From positions 1-40,442 of the forward strand of contig NZ_CABVQC010000081.1 in NCBI RefSeq assembly GCF_902499175.1: DNA of 40,442 nucleotides. The letters are read 5' to 3'. The notes under the pieces are model-generated. The model made no database searches. It had not been told where the DNA came from and saw only the letters and a program-made list of their open reading frames with translations. Below, one piece after another: positions 14,591-23,786 of the stretch. The DNA is from Burkholderia aenigmatica (GTDB lineage Bacteria; Pseudomonadota; Gammaproteobacteria; Burkholderiales; Burkholderiaceae). Position numbers and translations under genes: made by a program. Positions within the stretch are counted from its first letter, which is position 1, and the number at the start of each line of letters is the position of its first letter.

Positions 14591-14612
14591 GCGCAGCGCG
14601 CCAATGCGATGG

Positions 14613-14637
14613 AAGGGCGCTTCGGCGCCCTTTTTTC
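14613..14637 (+). terminator. terminator after the His-rich protein gene
   Basis: GGGCGC, TTCG loop, GCGCCC, followed by six T (14631-14636). It is a textbook Rho-independent terminator closing the small-exported-protein cluster. Confidence 0.9.
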
Positions 14638-14812
14638 ATGGCGGAAATGCCACGCGGCTGTCGCGCGAAAACATCGTGCCGACCCGATTTGCAACCAGCC
14701 GTAACCGCGCGGCGAACGAGCGCGAATACGGAACGCTTACACGTGGATGACAGACAGGAAACCGGCGCGAAGCGCGCGCATCGCAAGCGCGGCCGACCGT
14801 GTCGAAACAGGC

Positions 14813-14842
14813 CATAAAAAAGGGCGGCTCATCGCCGCCCTT
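14813..14842 (-). terminator. terminator after the type III res gene
   Basis: On the minus strand GGGCGGC/GCCGCCC pairs over a 5-nt loop and is followed by a T tract (14816-14821 on the other strand). It ends the mod-res transcript 5 bp after the res stop. Confidence 0.85.
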
Positions 14843-14846
14843 CGCT

Positions 14847-17800
14847 TTATCGCCCGGCGCCCGCCAGCGGCACCGCAGGTTCAAACAAGGCGTCCGCCTG
14901 CCTGACGCGCACGAAGCGCGCCGCGCCGTCGCCGTCCACCAGCGCCTGGAAATGCGCCTCGCCGCACGCGAGCTTCGCCCGCTCGTGCTCGCTCGGCACG
15001 TGGCCGTCCGCATTCGGCGTATCGACGACGAAGTACAGCCGTTCGCCACCGTCCTGTTCCGCGAGCACGGCCCAGTCCGGGTGATAGCTGCCGAGCGGCG
15101 TCGACACGCGGAACCACGCGGGCAGCTTCGCGTACAGCCTCACGCCGTCGTGCGCCTCGAGCGCATCGGCGAACGCACGCTCCGCGTCCGTCTCGCACAC
15201 GACCGCTTCGTAGATCGACTTCTGCGCATCGGGCCGCAGGTTGCGCAGATAGCCGGTCAACGCCTCGCTCTCGAACGATTCGAGCGCATGCACGTGGCGC
15301 TCGCCGAGCTTGCGGTACGCGATGCCCGCGACGAGCGCGAGCCGCTTGCAGCGGTTGATCGCATCGGCCGCGACCGCGATGAACTGCTGCGGATTCACGC
15401 GGAAATCCTCGAGCCGGCCGCTGTCGGCCAGGATCGTCGCCAGCGAACGGCGTGTGAGCTGCGTGCGGTCCTGCAGCTCGGTGAGCAGGTCGGGCAGCGG
15501 CAGCTCGCCTTCGTCGAGCAGCACCGTGCCGGCGCCGGCCACTTCGATCGCCTCGATGCCGGCCTTGCCGATGTCGATCTCGGCCTTGCGCCACTGCAGC
15601 CGGGCGCGCGCGATGTCCGGCGCGTCGTGCAGCGCGGCCGCGCAGTCGCGCACGAGCTTCGCGTTGTCGAACTCGACGCGGTACACGGTGCGATGACGGA
15701 TGCGGTCCCACAGCGCGCGGAACGCCTCGCCGAACACGACGGCCTTGCCCGACGCGTCGCGCCGCAGCGCGATCGCACGGCGCTCGTCCGCATTGCGCAC
15801 CGCGAAGCGGCCCGACAGCTTGCGCAGCGTCGCGACGATCGGCGCGCGCAGCATTTCGAACGCATCGGGCAGCACCAGCGCGCTCTGGCGCAGCGCGTCC
15901 TTCAGCCGGTCGAGCACCTTGCCCTGCGCGTCGACGTAGCCTTGTTCGTGCAGATGATTCCACAGCACGCGCGACAGCTCGACGCCGAGCGCATGCGCGG
16001 GCCCGTCGCCTTCCTGCACGGGCAGCGCCGCGAACTGGTGTTCCTCGACGATCCCGAACCGGATGCCCGTATCGGCCTCGATTTCCTTCTGCAGGTTCTC
16101 CGCGAACGACTCGTAGCGCTCGGTCGCGATCACCGTGAGCGTGTTCACGCCCGCATCGCGCACGCGTTCGCCGTCCTGGTCGACGGCGAGACGCAGCCCG
16201 CGGCCGAGCGTCTGGCGGCGCTCGCGTTCGGTCTGGATGTCGCGCAGCGTGCAGATCTGGAACACGTTGGGATTGTCCCAGCCTTCCTTCAGCGCCGAGT
16301 GCGAGAAGATGAATTTCAGCGGCGTGTCGAACGACAGCAGCGCTTCCTTCTCGCGCATGATGAGGCCGTATGCGCGCTCTGCGTTCTCGCGGGCCGCCGC
16401 GCTGCTTTCGCTCGTGTCGGTCCAGCCGCCCTTGCGGTCGATCGAGAAGTAGCCGTTGTGCGCGCGCCCGACTTCGAGCGCGACGTCGACGCCGTCGAAC
16501 AGCGCACGGTAGGCCGGCACGCGCGCCGCCCGCGCATATTCCTCTTCGAAGATCAGCGCGTAGTCGCCCTTCACGGGCATTCCGTTCTCGTCGTAGCGGC
16601 GATAACGCTCGACCGAATCGACGAAGAACAGCGACAGCACTTTCACGCCGCGCTCCGCGAGGCGCAGCTCTTTGTCCAGATGCTCGCGGATCGTGCGGCG
16701 GATCATCTCGCGCTGCACGGCGAGCGTGTCGATGTCGCCGAATGCCTCGCCGAGCGACAGGAACGCCTCGCCTTCCGGATGGCGCAGCTCGACGTATTCG
16801 GCACCCTTCACCGCATGGACTTCGCCGATCCTCAGCCCCGCGTACAGCGCGCGCTTGGTCAGGCGTTCGAGATCGTCGCCGTCGGTGGCCGTCACGATCT
16901 GGCGCTTCACGCCGGCCGTCGTCGCGACGTCGAGCTCGACGCGCGCGCTGATCGCGCCGCGCCGGTTCGACACGCCCACGAGCCGCACGTACGGCTTGTT
17001 GTGCGCATCCTCGACGATCGCCGACGCGATCTCGATCTGCTTGACCAGCTTGCGCTCGTACGCGTCGACCGCGTCGAGCCGGTACACCATGTGGTGACGG
17101 TCGACGTGCGTGGCCGAATAGCGCAGCGTGCAGAGCGGTGCCATCGCCGCGAGCGCTTCGCGGCCACGGCCTTCGAGCCCGCCGTCGACGCTTTGCGGCT
17201 CGTCGACGATCACGATCGGCCGCGTCGCGCGAATCAGGTCGATCGGTTTCTCGCCGCCGGTCTTCTCGCTGTCCTTGTAGAGGTTGTTGATTTCCTTCTT
17301 GTTGATCGCGGCCACCGTCATCACCATGACCTGGATCGCCGCGCTCGCCGCGAAGTGGCGCACCTGGCCGAGTTTCGCGGAGTCGTACAGGAAGTAGTCG
17401 TACGGCACGCCCGCGTACAACGCGCGGAAGTGATCCTCGGTGATCGCGAGCGTCTTGTGCACGCCTTCCTTGATCGCGATCGACGGCACGACGATCACGA
17501 ACTTCGTGAAGCCGTAGCGGCGGTTCAGCTCGAAGATCGTGCGCAGGTACACGTAGGTCTTGCCGGTGCCGGTCTCCATCTCGACGGTGAAGTCGCGCGA
17601 GCCGGGCAGGCCGGACGGCGGCAGCCCGCCGCGCAGCTGCACGTCGGCGAGATTGCGCGCGAGCGCGTCGTCGGTCAGCGACAGCCGGTTGCCGACGCCC
17701 TGTTCCGACACCGCGAAGCCGAGCGAGCCTTGCGCTGCGGCCGTCGTGCCGGGCGCGGCGTTCGCGAGCACGCTGAAGTCGCCGCGATACGATTCCTGGC

Positions 17801-17873
17801 CGCGAAACAGGTCGCAGACGGCATCGATCGCCTCGCGCTGGTAGTCGAGATCCGCTTCGAAATGCAGCCGCAT
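14847..17873 (-). CDS. type III restriction enzyme, Res subunit (degenerate nuclease motif)
   Basis: 1008 residues. Superfamily 2 helicase motifs are intact: Walker A T-G-T-G-K-T (101-106), D-E-P-Q (about 220-225) and Q-T-L-G-R-G-L-R-L. The C-terminal nuclease region keeps P-D (932-933, in Y-H-P-D-W-A-V) and the following H-E-R-A-K-L-A-C-G-E-A-H-F block. Where the family reads E-T-K, this protein reads D-T-P (951-953, bases 15015-15023), so the catalytic lysine is replaced by proline. The reading frame is otherwise complete. Res would normally translocate along and cut unmodified DNA with Mod; here cutting is doubtful. Its ATG overlaps the mod stop (TGATG). Confidence 0.93.
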   Translation of the reverse strand: MRLHFEADLDYQREAIDAVCDLFRGQESYRGDFSVLANAAPGTTAAAQGSLGFAVSEQGVGNRLSLTDDALARNLADVQLRGGLPPSGLPGSRDFTVEMETGTGKTYVYLRTIFELNRRYGFTKFVIVVPSIAIKEGVHKTLAITEDHFRALYAGVPYDYFLYDSAKLGQVRHFAASAAIQVMVMTVAAINKKEINNLYKDSEKTGGEKPIDLIRATRPIVIVDEPQSVDGGLEGRGREALAAMAPLCTLRYSATHVDRHHMVYRLDAVDAYERKLVKQIEIASAIVEDAHNKPYVRLVGVSNRRGAISARVELDVATTAGVKRQIVTATDGDDLERLTKRALYAGLRIGEVHAVKGAEYVELRHPEGEAFLSLGEAFGDIDTLAVQREMIRRTIREHLDKELRLAERGVKVLSLFFVDSVERYRRYDENGMPVKGDYALIFEEEYARAARVPAYRALFDGVDVALEVGRAHNGYFSIDRKGGWTDTSESSAAARENAERAYGLIMREKEALLSFDTPLKFIFSHSALKEGWDNPNVFQICTLRDIQTERERRQTLGRGLRLAVDQDGERVRDAGVNTLTVIATERYESFAENLQKEIEADTGIRFGIVEEHQFAALPVQEGDGPAHALGVELSRVLWNHLHEQGYVDAQGKVLDRLKDALRQSALVLPDAFEMLRAPIVATLRKLSGRFAVRNADERRAIALRRDASGKAVVFGEAFRALWDRIRHRTVYRVEFDNAKLVRDCAAALHDAPDIARARLQWRKAEIDIGKAGIEAIEVAGAGTVLLDEGELPLPDLLTELQDRTQLTRRSLATILADSGRLEDFRVNPQQFIAVAADAINRCKRLALVAGIAYRKLGERHVHALESFESEALTGYLRNLRPDAQKSIYEAVVCETDAERAFADALEAHDGVRLYAKLPAWFRVSTPLGSYHPDWAVLAEQDGGERLYFVVDTPNADGHVPSEHERAKLACGEAHFQALVDGDGAARFVRVRQADALFEPAVPLAGAGR

Positions 17874-19891
17874 CACAGGCTCCGCACGCGCTTCACGCCG
17901 TGCTGTTCGAGCAGCGCGGCGAGATTGAGCTTCGCGACGTCGTCGACGAAGCCGCTGTCGCGGAACAGGCACGTGACGTCGTGCGTCGTGCCGGTCGCGT
18001 CGAGCAGGTCGACGATGCCGTCGGCCAGCGGGCCAGCGTCGTCGCGCGCGATGCGCGCATCGAAGCACGCGACGATCGAGCGGCCGATCAGGTGCACGGT
18101 CTTGCCGGCCACCTGGTGATGCTCGACCGGCGTGCACAGGTCGAGGCCGAGCTTCAGCGTCAGCTCGGCGAGCAGGTCGTCCTCGGTGCGGCCGGTCTTC
18201 ACGTGCTCGACGGAGGCGAACAGCGCGTGGTCGAAATCGTCGCGGCGCGGGTCCCACTCGATCACGTTGGTCGTGTCGAGCCGGTACACGCGGAAACCGA
18301 GGTCGCCATAGCTTTCCGGATAGTCGCGCGCGACCTGCTGCGCGGTGCGGCGCAGGCGTTCCTTGGTGATTTCGGCGAGCGTCAGCGGCTTCTTCAGCTT
18401 CGCGCAGAAATCGGCGGCGGCCAGTTGCGTCTTGTCGCGGCGGTCGAGCGCTTCGGGCAATTGCACGAGCACGTAGCGGCGCGCGCCGCCGTCGGTCGCG
18501 TTCACCTGCATCACCGCGTGGCCGGTCGAGCCGGAGCCGGCGAAGCAGTCGAGCACGATGTCGTCGCCGCGCGTACACCAGCCGATCACGGCCGCCGCGA
18601 AATCGACCGGCTTCGGCAGGTCGAACGGGATCCCGAGCGTCTTCAGCAGCGCGTCGTCGGAGCCGGCGAACGGCAGCACCGACGGCACGTTTTCGTACAT
18701 GTTCTCGTCGAGGTAGTAGATCCGCTGCGGCTGCGTGCTTTCATCCGCGCCGAATTCGATCTGGCCGCGCTCGATCAGCGCCTGCATCGTCGCGGGCGGG
18801 TTGCGCCAGCCGCGCGCCGGCATCGCACATGGCTTGCCGGTGACCGGGTGGATCAGCGGCGTGAAATACTCTTCCGGCGCCTTCTTCTTGTTCGGCCAGG
18901 CCATCGACACGAGGCGGTACACGCGGCCTTCTTCCGACAGCCGGTCATACATCACCTCGCCGCCGGACAGGTTGGTCTGCGCCTTCATCCATGCCCGATA
19001 CGCCTTCTGCGCGTCCTTCGCGTTGCCGCTGCGGTATACGGCGTCGTGCGCGGCGTCGAGCATGCGCTGCGCGTTGCGCTTCGGGCGCTTGAGCGGCGCC
19101 TGTTCGAGCAGCGTCTCCGCGTTGCGCGCGAACAGCACCAGCGATTCGTGCTGGTACGCGACGCCGCGCGCGTCGCCCTTCGGGTTGCGCTTGTCCCACA
19201 CGGCCACGCCGAGCTCGTTCTCCTCGCCGAAGATCTCGCGCAGCATCAGCACCAGCGCGTGCACTTCATGCTCGTCGATGTGCACGGCGATCAGCCCTTC
19301 ATCGGACAGCAGCGCGTGCGCGAGCTTCAGGCGCGGATACATCATGTTCAGCCAGTCGGTGTGGAACCGGCCGTTCGCCTCGGTGTTGGTGCTGCGCTTC
19401 ACGCCGCCCTGGGTCTGCCCGGTCATCGCCAGGTAGTGGCGGATGCTGTCGCTGAAGTCGTCCGGATAGACGAAATCGCTGCCGGTGTTGTACGGCGGGT
19501 CGATGTAGACGAGCTTCACCTTGCCTGCGTAACTCTTGTGCAGCAGCTTCATCACGTCGAGGTTGTCGCCCTCGATCACGAGATGGCGCGTGTCGTCCCA
19601 CGCGACGCTGTCGTCGGGGCAGGGCCGCAGCGTGCCCGTCGACGGCGTGAGCGCGGCCTGGCGTGCGCTGCGCTTGCCGTGCCAGTGGAAGCCGTAGCGC
19701 TCGTCGGCGTCGCCGACCGTGCGTTCGCCGATCAGCGCCTTCAGCACGTCGACGTCGACCGACGCGCCGCCGGGGCCTTCGGTCACGAGTTCGGGGAACA
19801 GCGCCTTCAGGCGCGCGACGTTGTCGGCGGTGAAATCGGTCGACATCGCCTGCGGGCTCGCCGCATCGAGTTTCTGCATCGTCTTTTCCAT
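17873..19891 (-). CDS. type III restriction-modification methyltransferase, Mod subunit
   Basis: 672 residues. It is a beta-class N6-adenine methyltransferase: catalytic D-P-P-Y (131-134, in V-Y-I-D-P-P-Y-N-T-G) precedes the SAM-binding D-C-F-A-G-S-G-S-T (448-456), with the target-recognition domain between them. Mod gives sequence specificity to the complex and can methylate alone. An alternative ATG four codons later (19879) has a slightly better upstream GGAAAAG. No simple tandem repeat is seen in the gene or promoter, so slipped-strand phase variation is not indicated. Base usage is similar to core genes. The res gene follows with a TGATG overlap. Confidence 0.95.
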   Translation of the reverse strand: MEKTMQKLDAASPQAMSTDFTADNVARLKALFPELVTEGPGGASVDVDVLKALIGERTVGDADERYGFHWHGKRSARQAALTPSTGTLRPCPDDSVAWDDTRHLVIEGDNLDVMKLLHKSYAGKVKLVYIDPPYNTGSDFVYPDDFSDSIRHYLAMTGQTQGGVKRSTNTEANGRFHTDWLNMMYPRLKLAHALLSDEGLIAVHIDEHEVHALVLMLREIFGEENELGVAVWDKRNPKGDARGVAYQHESLVLFARNAETLLEQAPLKRPKRNAQRMLDAAHDAVYRSGNAKDAQKAYRAWMKAQTNLSGGEVMYDRLSEEGRVYRLVSMAWPNKKKAPEEYFTPLIHPVTGKPCAMPARGWRNPPATMQALIERGQIEFGADESTQPQRIYYLDENMYENVPSVLPFAGSDDALLKTLGIPFDLPKPVDFAAAVIGWCTRGDDIVLDCFAGSGSTGHAVMQVNATDGGARRYVLVQLPEALDRRDKTQLAAADFCAKLKKPLTLAEITKERLRRTAQQVARDYPESYGDLGFRVYRLDTTNVIEWDPRRDDFDHALFASVEHVKTGRTEDDLLAELTLKLGLDLCTPVEHHQVAGKTVHLIGRSIVACFDARIARDDAGPLADGIVDLLDATGTTHDVTCLFRDSGFVDDVAKLNLAALLEQHGVKRVRSL

Positions 19892-19968
19892 CGGAGCCCG
19901 GCCGCGCGCGCCAGGACGTCGGGCGCGCTCGCGGCACCGGCGGCAACGGCCGCCCGGGCAAACCCGAA

Positions 19969-19997
19969 ACGCTATCGAGTCGATCGTCCGAGGTCAA
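19969..19997 (-). promoter_or_regulatory. probable promoter of mod-res (TTGACC-17-TAGCGT)
   Basis: On the minus strand TTGACC (19992-19997) and TAGCGT (19969-19974) are 17 bp apart, about 78 bp upstream of the mod ATG. The -10 box is imperfect. The rest of the 337-bp gap 19892-20228 holds only the porin terminator. Confidence 0.45.
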
Positions 19998-20133
19998 GCG
20001 CCGATGTGGGGCGATCGTGCGGACATCGGCCGCGATCGCCCGCCGGACGGGCCGCAAGCGGCTTCGGGCCGGTTGTCGCATGGGCCGCCGACGGGCGCCT
20101 GGCGGGCGTCCCCGGCGTCACGCCGGACAGGAC

Positions 20134-20173
20134 GAAAAAAAGGGCACGGTCGGCGCCAAGCGCCGACGTGCCC
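20134..20173 (-). terminator. terminator after the porin gene
   Basis: On the minus strand a long GC-rich stem (GGGCAC plus GTCGGCGC against GCGCCGAC plus GTGCCC, one G bulged, loop of about 3 nt) is followed by a seven-T tract (20135-20141 on the other strand). It closes the porin transcript. Confidence 0.85.
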
Positions 20174-20228
20174 GCATGGAGAATCCCGGACGGAGGGTGC
20201 GGCGGGGCCCGGCGGGCCCCGCTTGGGG

Positions 20229-21359
20229 TCAGAAACGCGTGCGGATGCCCGACGTCAGTTCGAGCTGGTTCTTCGCGCCGAACGTCGACGACACCGTGTA
20301 GCCGCCGTGCAGCTTCATGTAGTCGCCGGCGAGGTACACCTCGGTGCGCTTGCTCAGGTGATAGAACACCGACCCGTAGATCGTTTCCTTGAAGCCGTTG
20401 CCGACGCCGTTCGTCAGGCTGAACGCGCCGAGGTTCGCGTTCGGGACGAAACCGTCCGTGTTGTACGCGGCGTTCTTCACGCGCATCTGCTGGTAGCCGA
20501 GCTCGTAGTCGAGCGCGCCCTTCGGCGCGATCTTCATCGACACCGTCCAAGAATCGTCGTGGCGCTGGCCGAGCGAGCCCTGGTCGCCGTTGTAGCGGAA
20601 GTAGCCGGCGTTCAGGCGCACGATGCTGAACGCGTAGTTGCCGCCGACCGAGAACGTCTGGTTCGTGAAGCCGCCGTTGTTCACGTGGTTGTAGAAGCCC
20701 GACACGTTGAACGGCCCGCCGTTGTAGCCGAGCGCGACCTGGTACGCGGAGCCGGTCGCGAACGCGGTCGAGTTGCTGAACTGGTAGCCGGCGCTCGCGA
20801 AGATACCGTTGCTGAACAGCTTCTTCCACGCGATGCCGTTGTTGTAGCGCGTGCCGGTCGGGCCGGCCGCGTAGAAGATCATCTGCTTGAAGTTGTTCGA
20901 GTTGGTCCAGCCGCCTTCCTCGGTCGACAGCTTCGCGGAGCCGTACGGATCGCCGTAGATCGCGGCCGCGTCGCGCGCGATCGTGTTCTGGAAGCCGGCC
21001 GTCAGCTTGCCGAAGCGCTCGTCCTCGACGCCGACCCACGCATCGCGGTCGAAGATCTGGCCGCTGTCTTCCATCTGGCCGTTCGCGACCACGAATTCGC
21101 TTTCGAGGCGGAAGATGATCTTCGTGCCGCCGCCGATGTCTTCGGCGCCGCGCAGACCCCAGCGGCTGCCGCTGAACCACGGCTCGCCTTCGTTGCCCAT
21201 CCCGATCACGTGATTGCCGTTCGCGTCGGCGTGGGTCCGGTAGGTCGGAAAGCTCAGGTCCATCAGGCCGTAGAGCTGCACGCTCGACTGCGCATGCGCC
21301 TGGGTGCCGGCGCACAGGCCAGCCGCCGCGATGGAAAGGGCAAGGGTTTTTCGTTTCAA
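20229..21359 (-). CDS. outer-membrane porin (Gram-negative type, TTG start)
   Basis: About 376 residues. A signal peptide of about 22 residues ends A-H-A, followed by Q-S-S-V-Q-L-Y-G-L-M-D, the usual start of a beta-proteobacterial OmpC-type trimeric porin. The body alternates beta strands and turns, includes G-S-R-W-G-L-R-G, and ends in terminal Phe (T-R-F), the outer-membrane insertion signal. No ATG or GTG lies in frame before the signal sequence. The TTG at 21359 has GGAGG 8 bp upstream and is taken as the start. It lies 281 bp after the response regulator of the same strand and may be controlled by it. Confidence 0.93.
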   Translation of the reverse strand: MKRKTLALSIAAAGLCAGTQAHAQSSVQLYGLMDLSFPTYRTHADANGNHVIGMGNEGEPWFSGSRWGLRGAEDIGGGTKIIFRLESEFVVANGQMEDSGQIFDRDAWVGVEDERFGKLTAGFQNTIARDAAAIYGDPYGSAKLSTEEGGWTNSNNFKQMIFYAAGPTGTRYNNGIAWKKLFSNGIFASAGYQFSNSTAFATGSAYQVALGYNGGPFNVSGFYNHVNNGGFTNQTFSVGGNYAFSIVRLNAGYFRYNGDQGSLGQRHDDSWTVSMKIAPKGALDYELGYQQMRVKNAAYNTDGFVPNANLGAFSLTNGVGNGFKETIYGSVFYHLSKRTEVYLAGDYMKLHGGYTVSSTFGAKNQLELTSGIRTRF

Positions 21360-21640
21360 GATCGTCTCCTCCGAGCTGCCGCATTGAAATCTGGTCGTTG
21401 GCAGTACGTAATGTATGCCGACTCTTGCCGGCCACAGCGAGAGGGCCGACGCATAGCATCGTAGAGGGTGCAATCCTTCACGACGCTTTCCCGGACGCAA
21501 GAATCGGATCGGTGAAAACACCGAACGCGCAATAATCACGGATCGGGCAGGTGTGCGGAAGCCGGCAAGCCGGGGGCGCCGGCATGCGTCGATGACGTTT
21601 CGTGCTACGAATCGATATTCAGGGCTCGCAAGGGAGCTTG

Positions 21641-22318
21641 TCAGTCCTGCGTGCTCTTCATGCGCAGGATGTAACCGAGCCCGCGCAGCGTGATGATCTC
21701 GGCCGTGCTGCCCGCGAGATGCTTGCGCAGCCGGTGGATGTAGATGTCGATCGCGTCGGCGCTCGGTTCGTCGTCGAGCGCGAACACGCTGTCCATCAGC
21801 CGCGCCTTCGATACCGTCTTGTTCTGCTGCAGCATCAGCGTTTCGAGGATCGCGTGCTCGCGGCGGCGCAGCGCGAGCACGGTTTCGCCGCAGCGGAATT
21901 CGCGCGTGCCGAACGCATAGACGAGATCGCCGCACACGAGCTGCGTCGTGCCGACACCGGCCTGCCGGCGGATCAGCGCGCGAATCCGGGCGACCAGCTC
22001 GCGCGATTCGAACGGCTTCACGACGTAATCGTCGGCGCCCGCGCCGAAGCAGTCGACCTTGTCGTCGACCGAGCCGTGCGCGGTCAGCATCAGCACCGGC
22101 ACGTTGTCGTTGCGGCGCCGCAGCCGCGCGAGCACCTCCTTGCCGCTGATGCCGGGCAGGCGCATGTCGAGCAGCACCGCGTCGTAGCGTTCGGTCTTCA
22201 GCACCGTATCGGCGCGTTCGCCGTCGCCGACGGAATCGACCGCGAAATCCTCGCCGCGCAGCAGGTTCACGATCCAGTGCGCGAGTTCGGCGTTGTCTTC
22301 GACCAGCAGGAGTTTCAT
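21641..22318 (-). CDS. OmpR-family response regulator (TctD-like)
   Basis: 225 residues. Receiver domain at 1-115 with acidic pocket E7/D8, phospho-acceptor Asp51 (L-L-D-M-R-L-P-G) and Lys101 (V-V-K-P-F). Winged-helix DNA-binding domain at about 125-222, ending G-L-G-Y-I-L-R. It should activate or repress genes on phosphorylation by the kinase encoded 12 bp upstream. Likely targets are the ABC operon promoter at 26665-26699 and the porin, but no binding site is proven. Domain order and size are standard. Confidence 0.93.
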   Translation of the reverse strand: MKLLLVEDNAELAHWIVNLLRGEDFAVDSVGDGERADTVLKTERYDAVLLDMRLPGISGKEVLARLRRRNDNVPVLMLTAHGSVDDKVDCFGAGADDYVVKPFESRELVARIRALIRRQAGVGTTQLVCGDLVYAFGTREFRCGETVLALRRREHAILETLMLQQNKTVSKARLMDSVFALDDEPSADAIDIYIHRLRKHLAGSTAEIITLRGLGYILRMKSTQD

Positions 22319-22330
22319 GGCGACTTCTCT

Positions 22331-23764
22331 TCAATCGTAGGCGGGCAGCCGCACGGTCACGACGATACCGCGATTGCCGGCCCCCGGCGCGAGCGACACG
22401 CTGCCGCCGTGCGCCTGCGCGATCTCGCGGACGATCGCGAGCCCGAGGCCCGAGCCCTCGGTATCGGCCGACACGCGGTAGAACCGCTTGAACACGTGCG
22501 GCCGCGCTTCGGCCGGGATACCGGGGCCGTTGTCGACCACGTCGAGGACGATCGCGTCGCCGTCGCGGCGGGCGGCCACCGTCACGCAGCCGCCCGGCTG
22601 CGTGTAGCGCACCGCGTTGTCGACGAGGTTCATCACGAGCGCGGTCAGCAGGCTGTCGCTGCCCGCGACGTCGAGCCGCTCGCCGAGATCGGCGCCGAGG
22701 TCGATGTCGCGCCGCTGTGCGAGCACGATCGTTTCCTCGAGCACGCTCGACACCACGGCCGCGAGATCGACGCGATGGGTCAGCAGCGTCGACGGCGTCG
22801 CCTCCGCATGCGCGAGCAACAGCAGCTTGTCGGTCACGTCGGCCATCTTGCGGCTGCTGCGCTGCATGCTGTCGAGCACCGATGCGAGCTCGGGATCGTC
22901 ATGCCCGCGCCGCTTCGCGTACTGGATCTGCGTGTCGAGCACCGCGATCGGCGTGCGCAGCTGGTGCGCGGCATCCGCGATGAAGCGGCGCTGCGTGGCC
23001 GTGTGCGTATTGAGCCGCGCGATGCACTGGTTGATCGCGTCGACGATCGGCCGCAGTTCGTGCTGCAGCCGCTCGGGGCGGATCGGCTCCAGCTCCATCG
23101 GCCCGCGGTCGGCCACGTCGTCCTTCAGCTGCATCAGCGGCCGCATCTCGAAGGTGAGGCCGAGGTACACGAGCCCCATCGCGAGCATCAGCATCAGCGA
23201 CAGGCGCACGAGCTGCGGCCGCCAGATCGTCGCGACCATCGCGCGGTGCGAGCGGGTCGTCTTCGCGACGACCACCGTGACCGTCTCGACGTGCCCCTCG
23301 TCGTACAGCTGGCGATCGTAGGCCACCGCGCGCAACGGCACGCCGTCGAGCGACGTGTCGTACAGCGTCGGCTCGATGCCGTGCCGCGCGGGCACGTCGA
23401 GCGCCGGCGTGCCGGCGAGCAGGCGGTCGTGGCCGTCGATCACCTTGTAGAACACCGAATCGCGCGACGGCGATTCGAAAATCTCCAGCGCGGCCGGCGG
23501 CACGTCGGCGACCGGCAGCCCGTTGCGCCATTCGATGTCCTCGCCGATCGTGCGCGCGGACGCGACGAGCGCGCTGTCCTGCACGAGCGCGGCCGTGGTC
23601 CGCGCGGTGTCGTACGACATCGCGCCCGCGATCAGCATGAACACCGCGAGCGGCAGCAGCAGCCACCACAGCAGCCGTCCGCGCAGGCTGTGCGCCATCC
23701 TGTTGCGCTCCTTCTCCGAAATGCCGAACCGCGCCGGGAGCGCCGGCGCGGTCGGGAGTGTCAT
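22331..23764 (-). CDS. sensor histidine kinase (TctE-like)
   Basis: 477 residues. Transmembrane helices at about 30-50 and 186-206 enclose a periplasmic sensor of about 135 residues. His267 (A-D-A-A-H-Q-L-R-T-P) is the phospho-acceptor. The ATPase domain has N-L-V-D-N-A-V-R-Y, D-N-G-P-G-I-P and G-S-G-L-G-L-A-I-V. A second start at 23698 (M-A-H-S-L-R-G-R) would remove 22 residues that precede the first helix. The gene lies 22 bp after the permease and is probably part of the ABC operon, which fits sensing of the imported substrate. Confidence 0.93.
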   Translation of the reverse strand: MTLPTAPALPARFGISEKERNRMAHSLRGRLLWWLLLPLAVFMLIAGAMSYDTARTTAALVQDSALVASARTIGEDIEWRNGLPVADVPPAALEIFESPSRDSVFYKVIDGHDRLLAGTPALDVPARHGIEPTLYDTSLDGVPLRAVAYDRQLYDEGHVETVTVVVAKTTRSHRAMVATIWRPQLVRLSLMLMLAMGLVYLGLTFEMRPLMQLKDDVADRGPMELEPIRPERLQHELRPIVDAINQCIARLNTHTATQRRFIADAAHQLRTPIAVLDTQIQYAKRRGHDDPELASVLDSMQRSSRKMADVTDKLLLLAHAEATPSTLLTHRVDLAAVVSSVLEETIVLAQRRDIDLGADLGERLDVAGSDSLLTALVMNLVDNAVRYTQPGGCVTVAARRDGDAIVLDVVDNGPGIPAEARPHVFKRFYRVSADTEGSGLGLAIVREIAQAHGGSVSLAPGAGNRGIVVTVRLPAYD

Positions 23765-23786
23765 GTCAGGCGTCCGTCTGCGGCGT

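Noticed and set aside
14799..18119. Long plus-strand open frame antisense to res
   Set aside because: It is a product of high-GC codon bias opposite the real res gene. Its translation is Arg/His/Ala-rich low complexity with no family features, while the minus strand encodes clear Res motifs.
17873..19997. Phase-variable mod gene (phasevarion switch)
   Set aside because: Many type III mod genes switch through simple repeats; none is seen in the mod coding region or its promoter.
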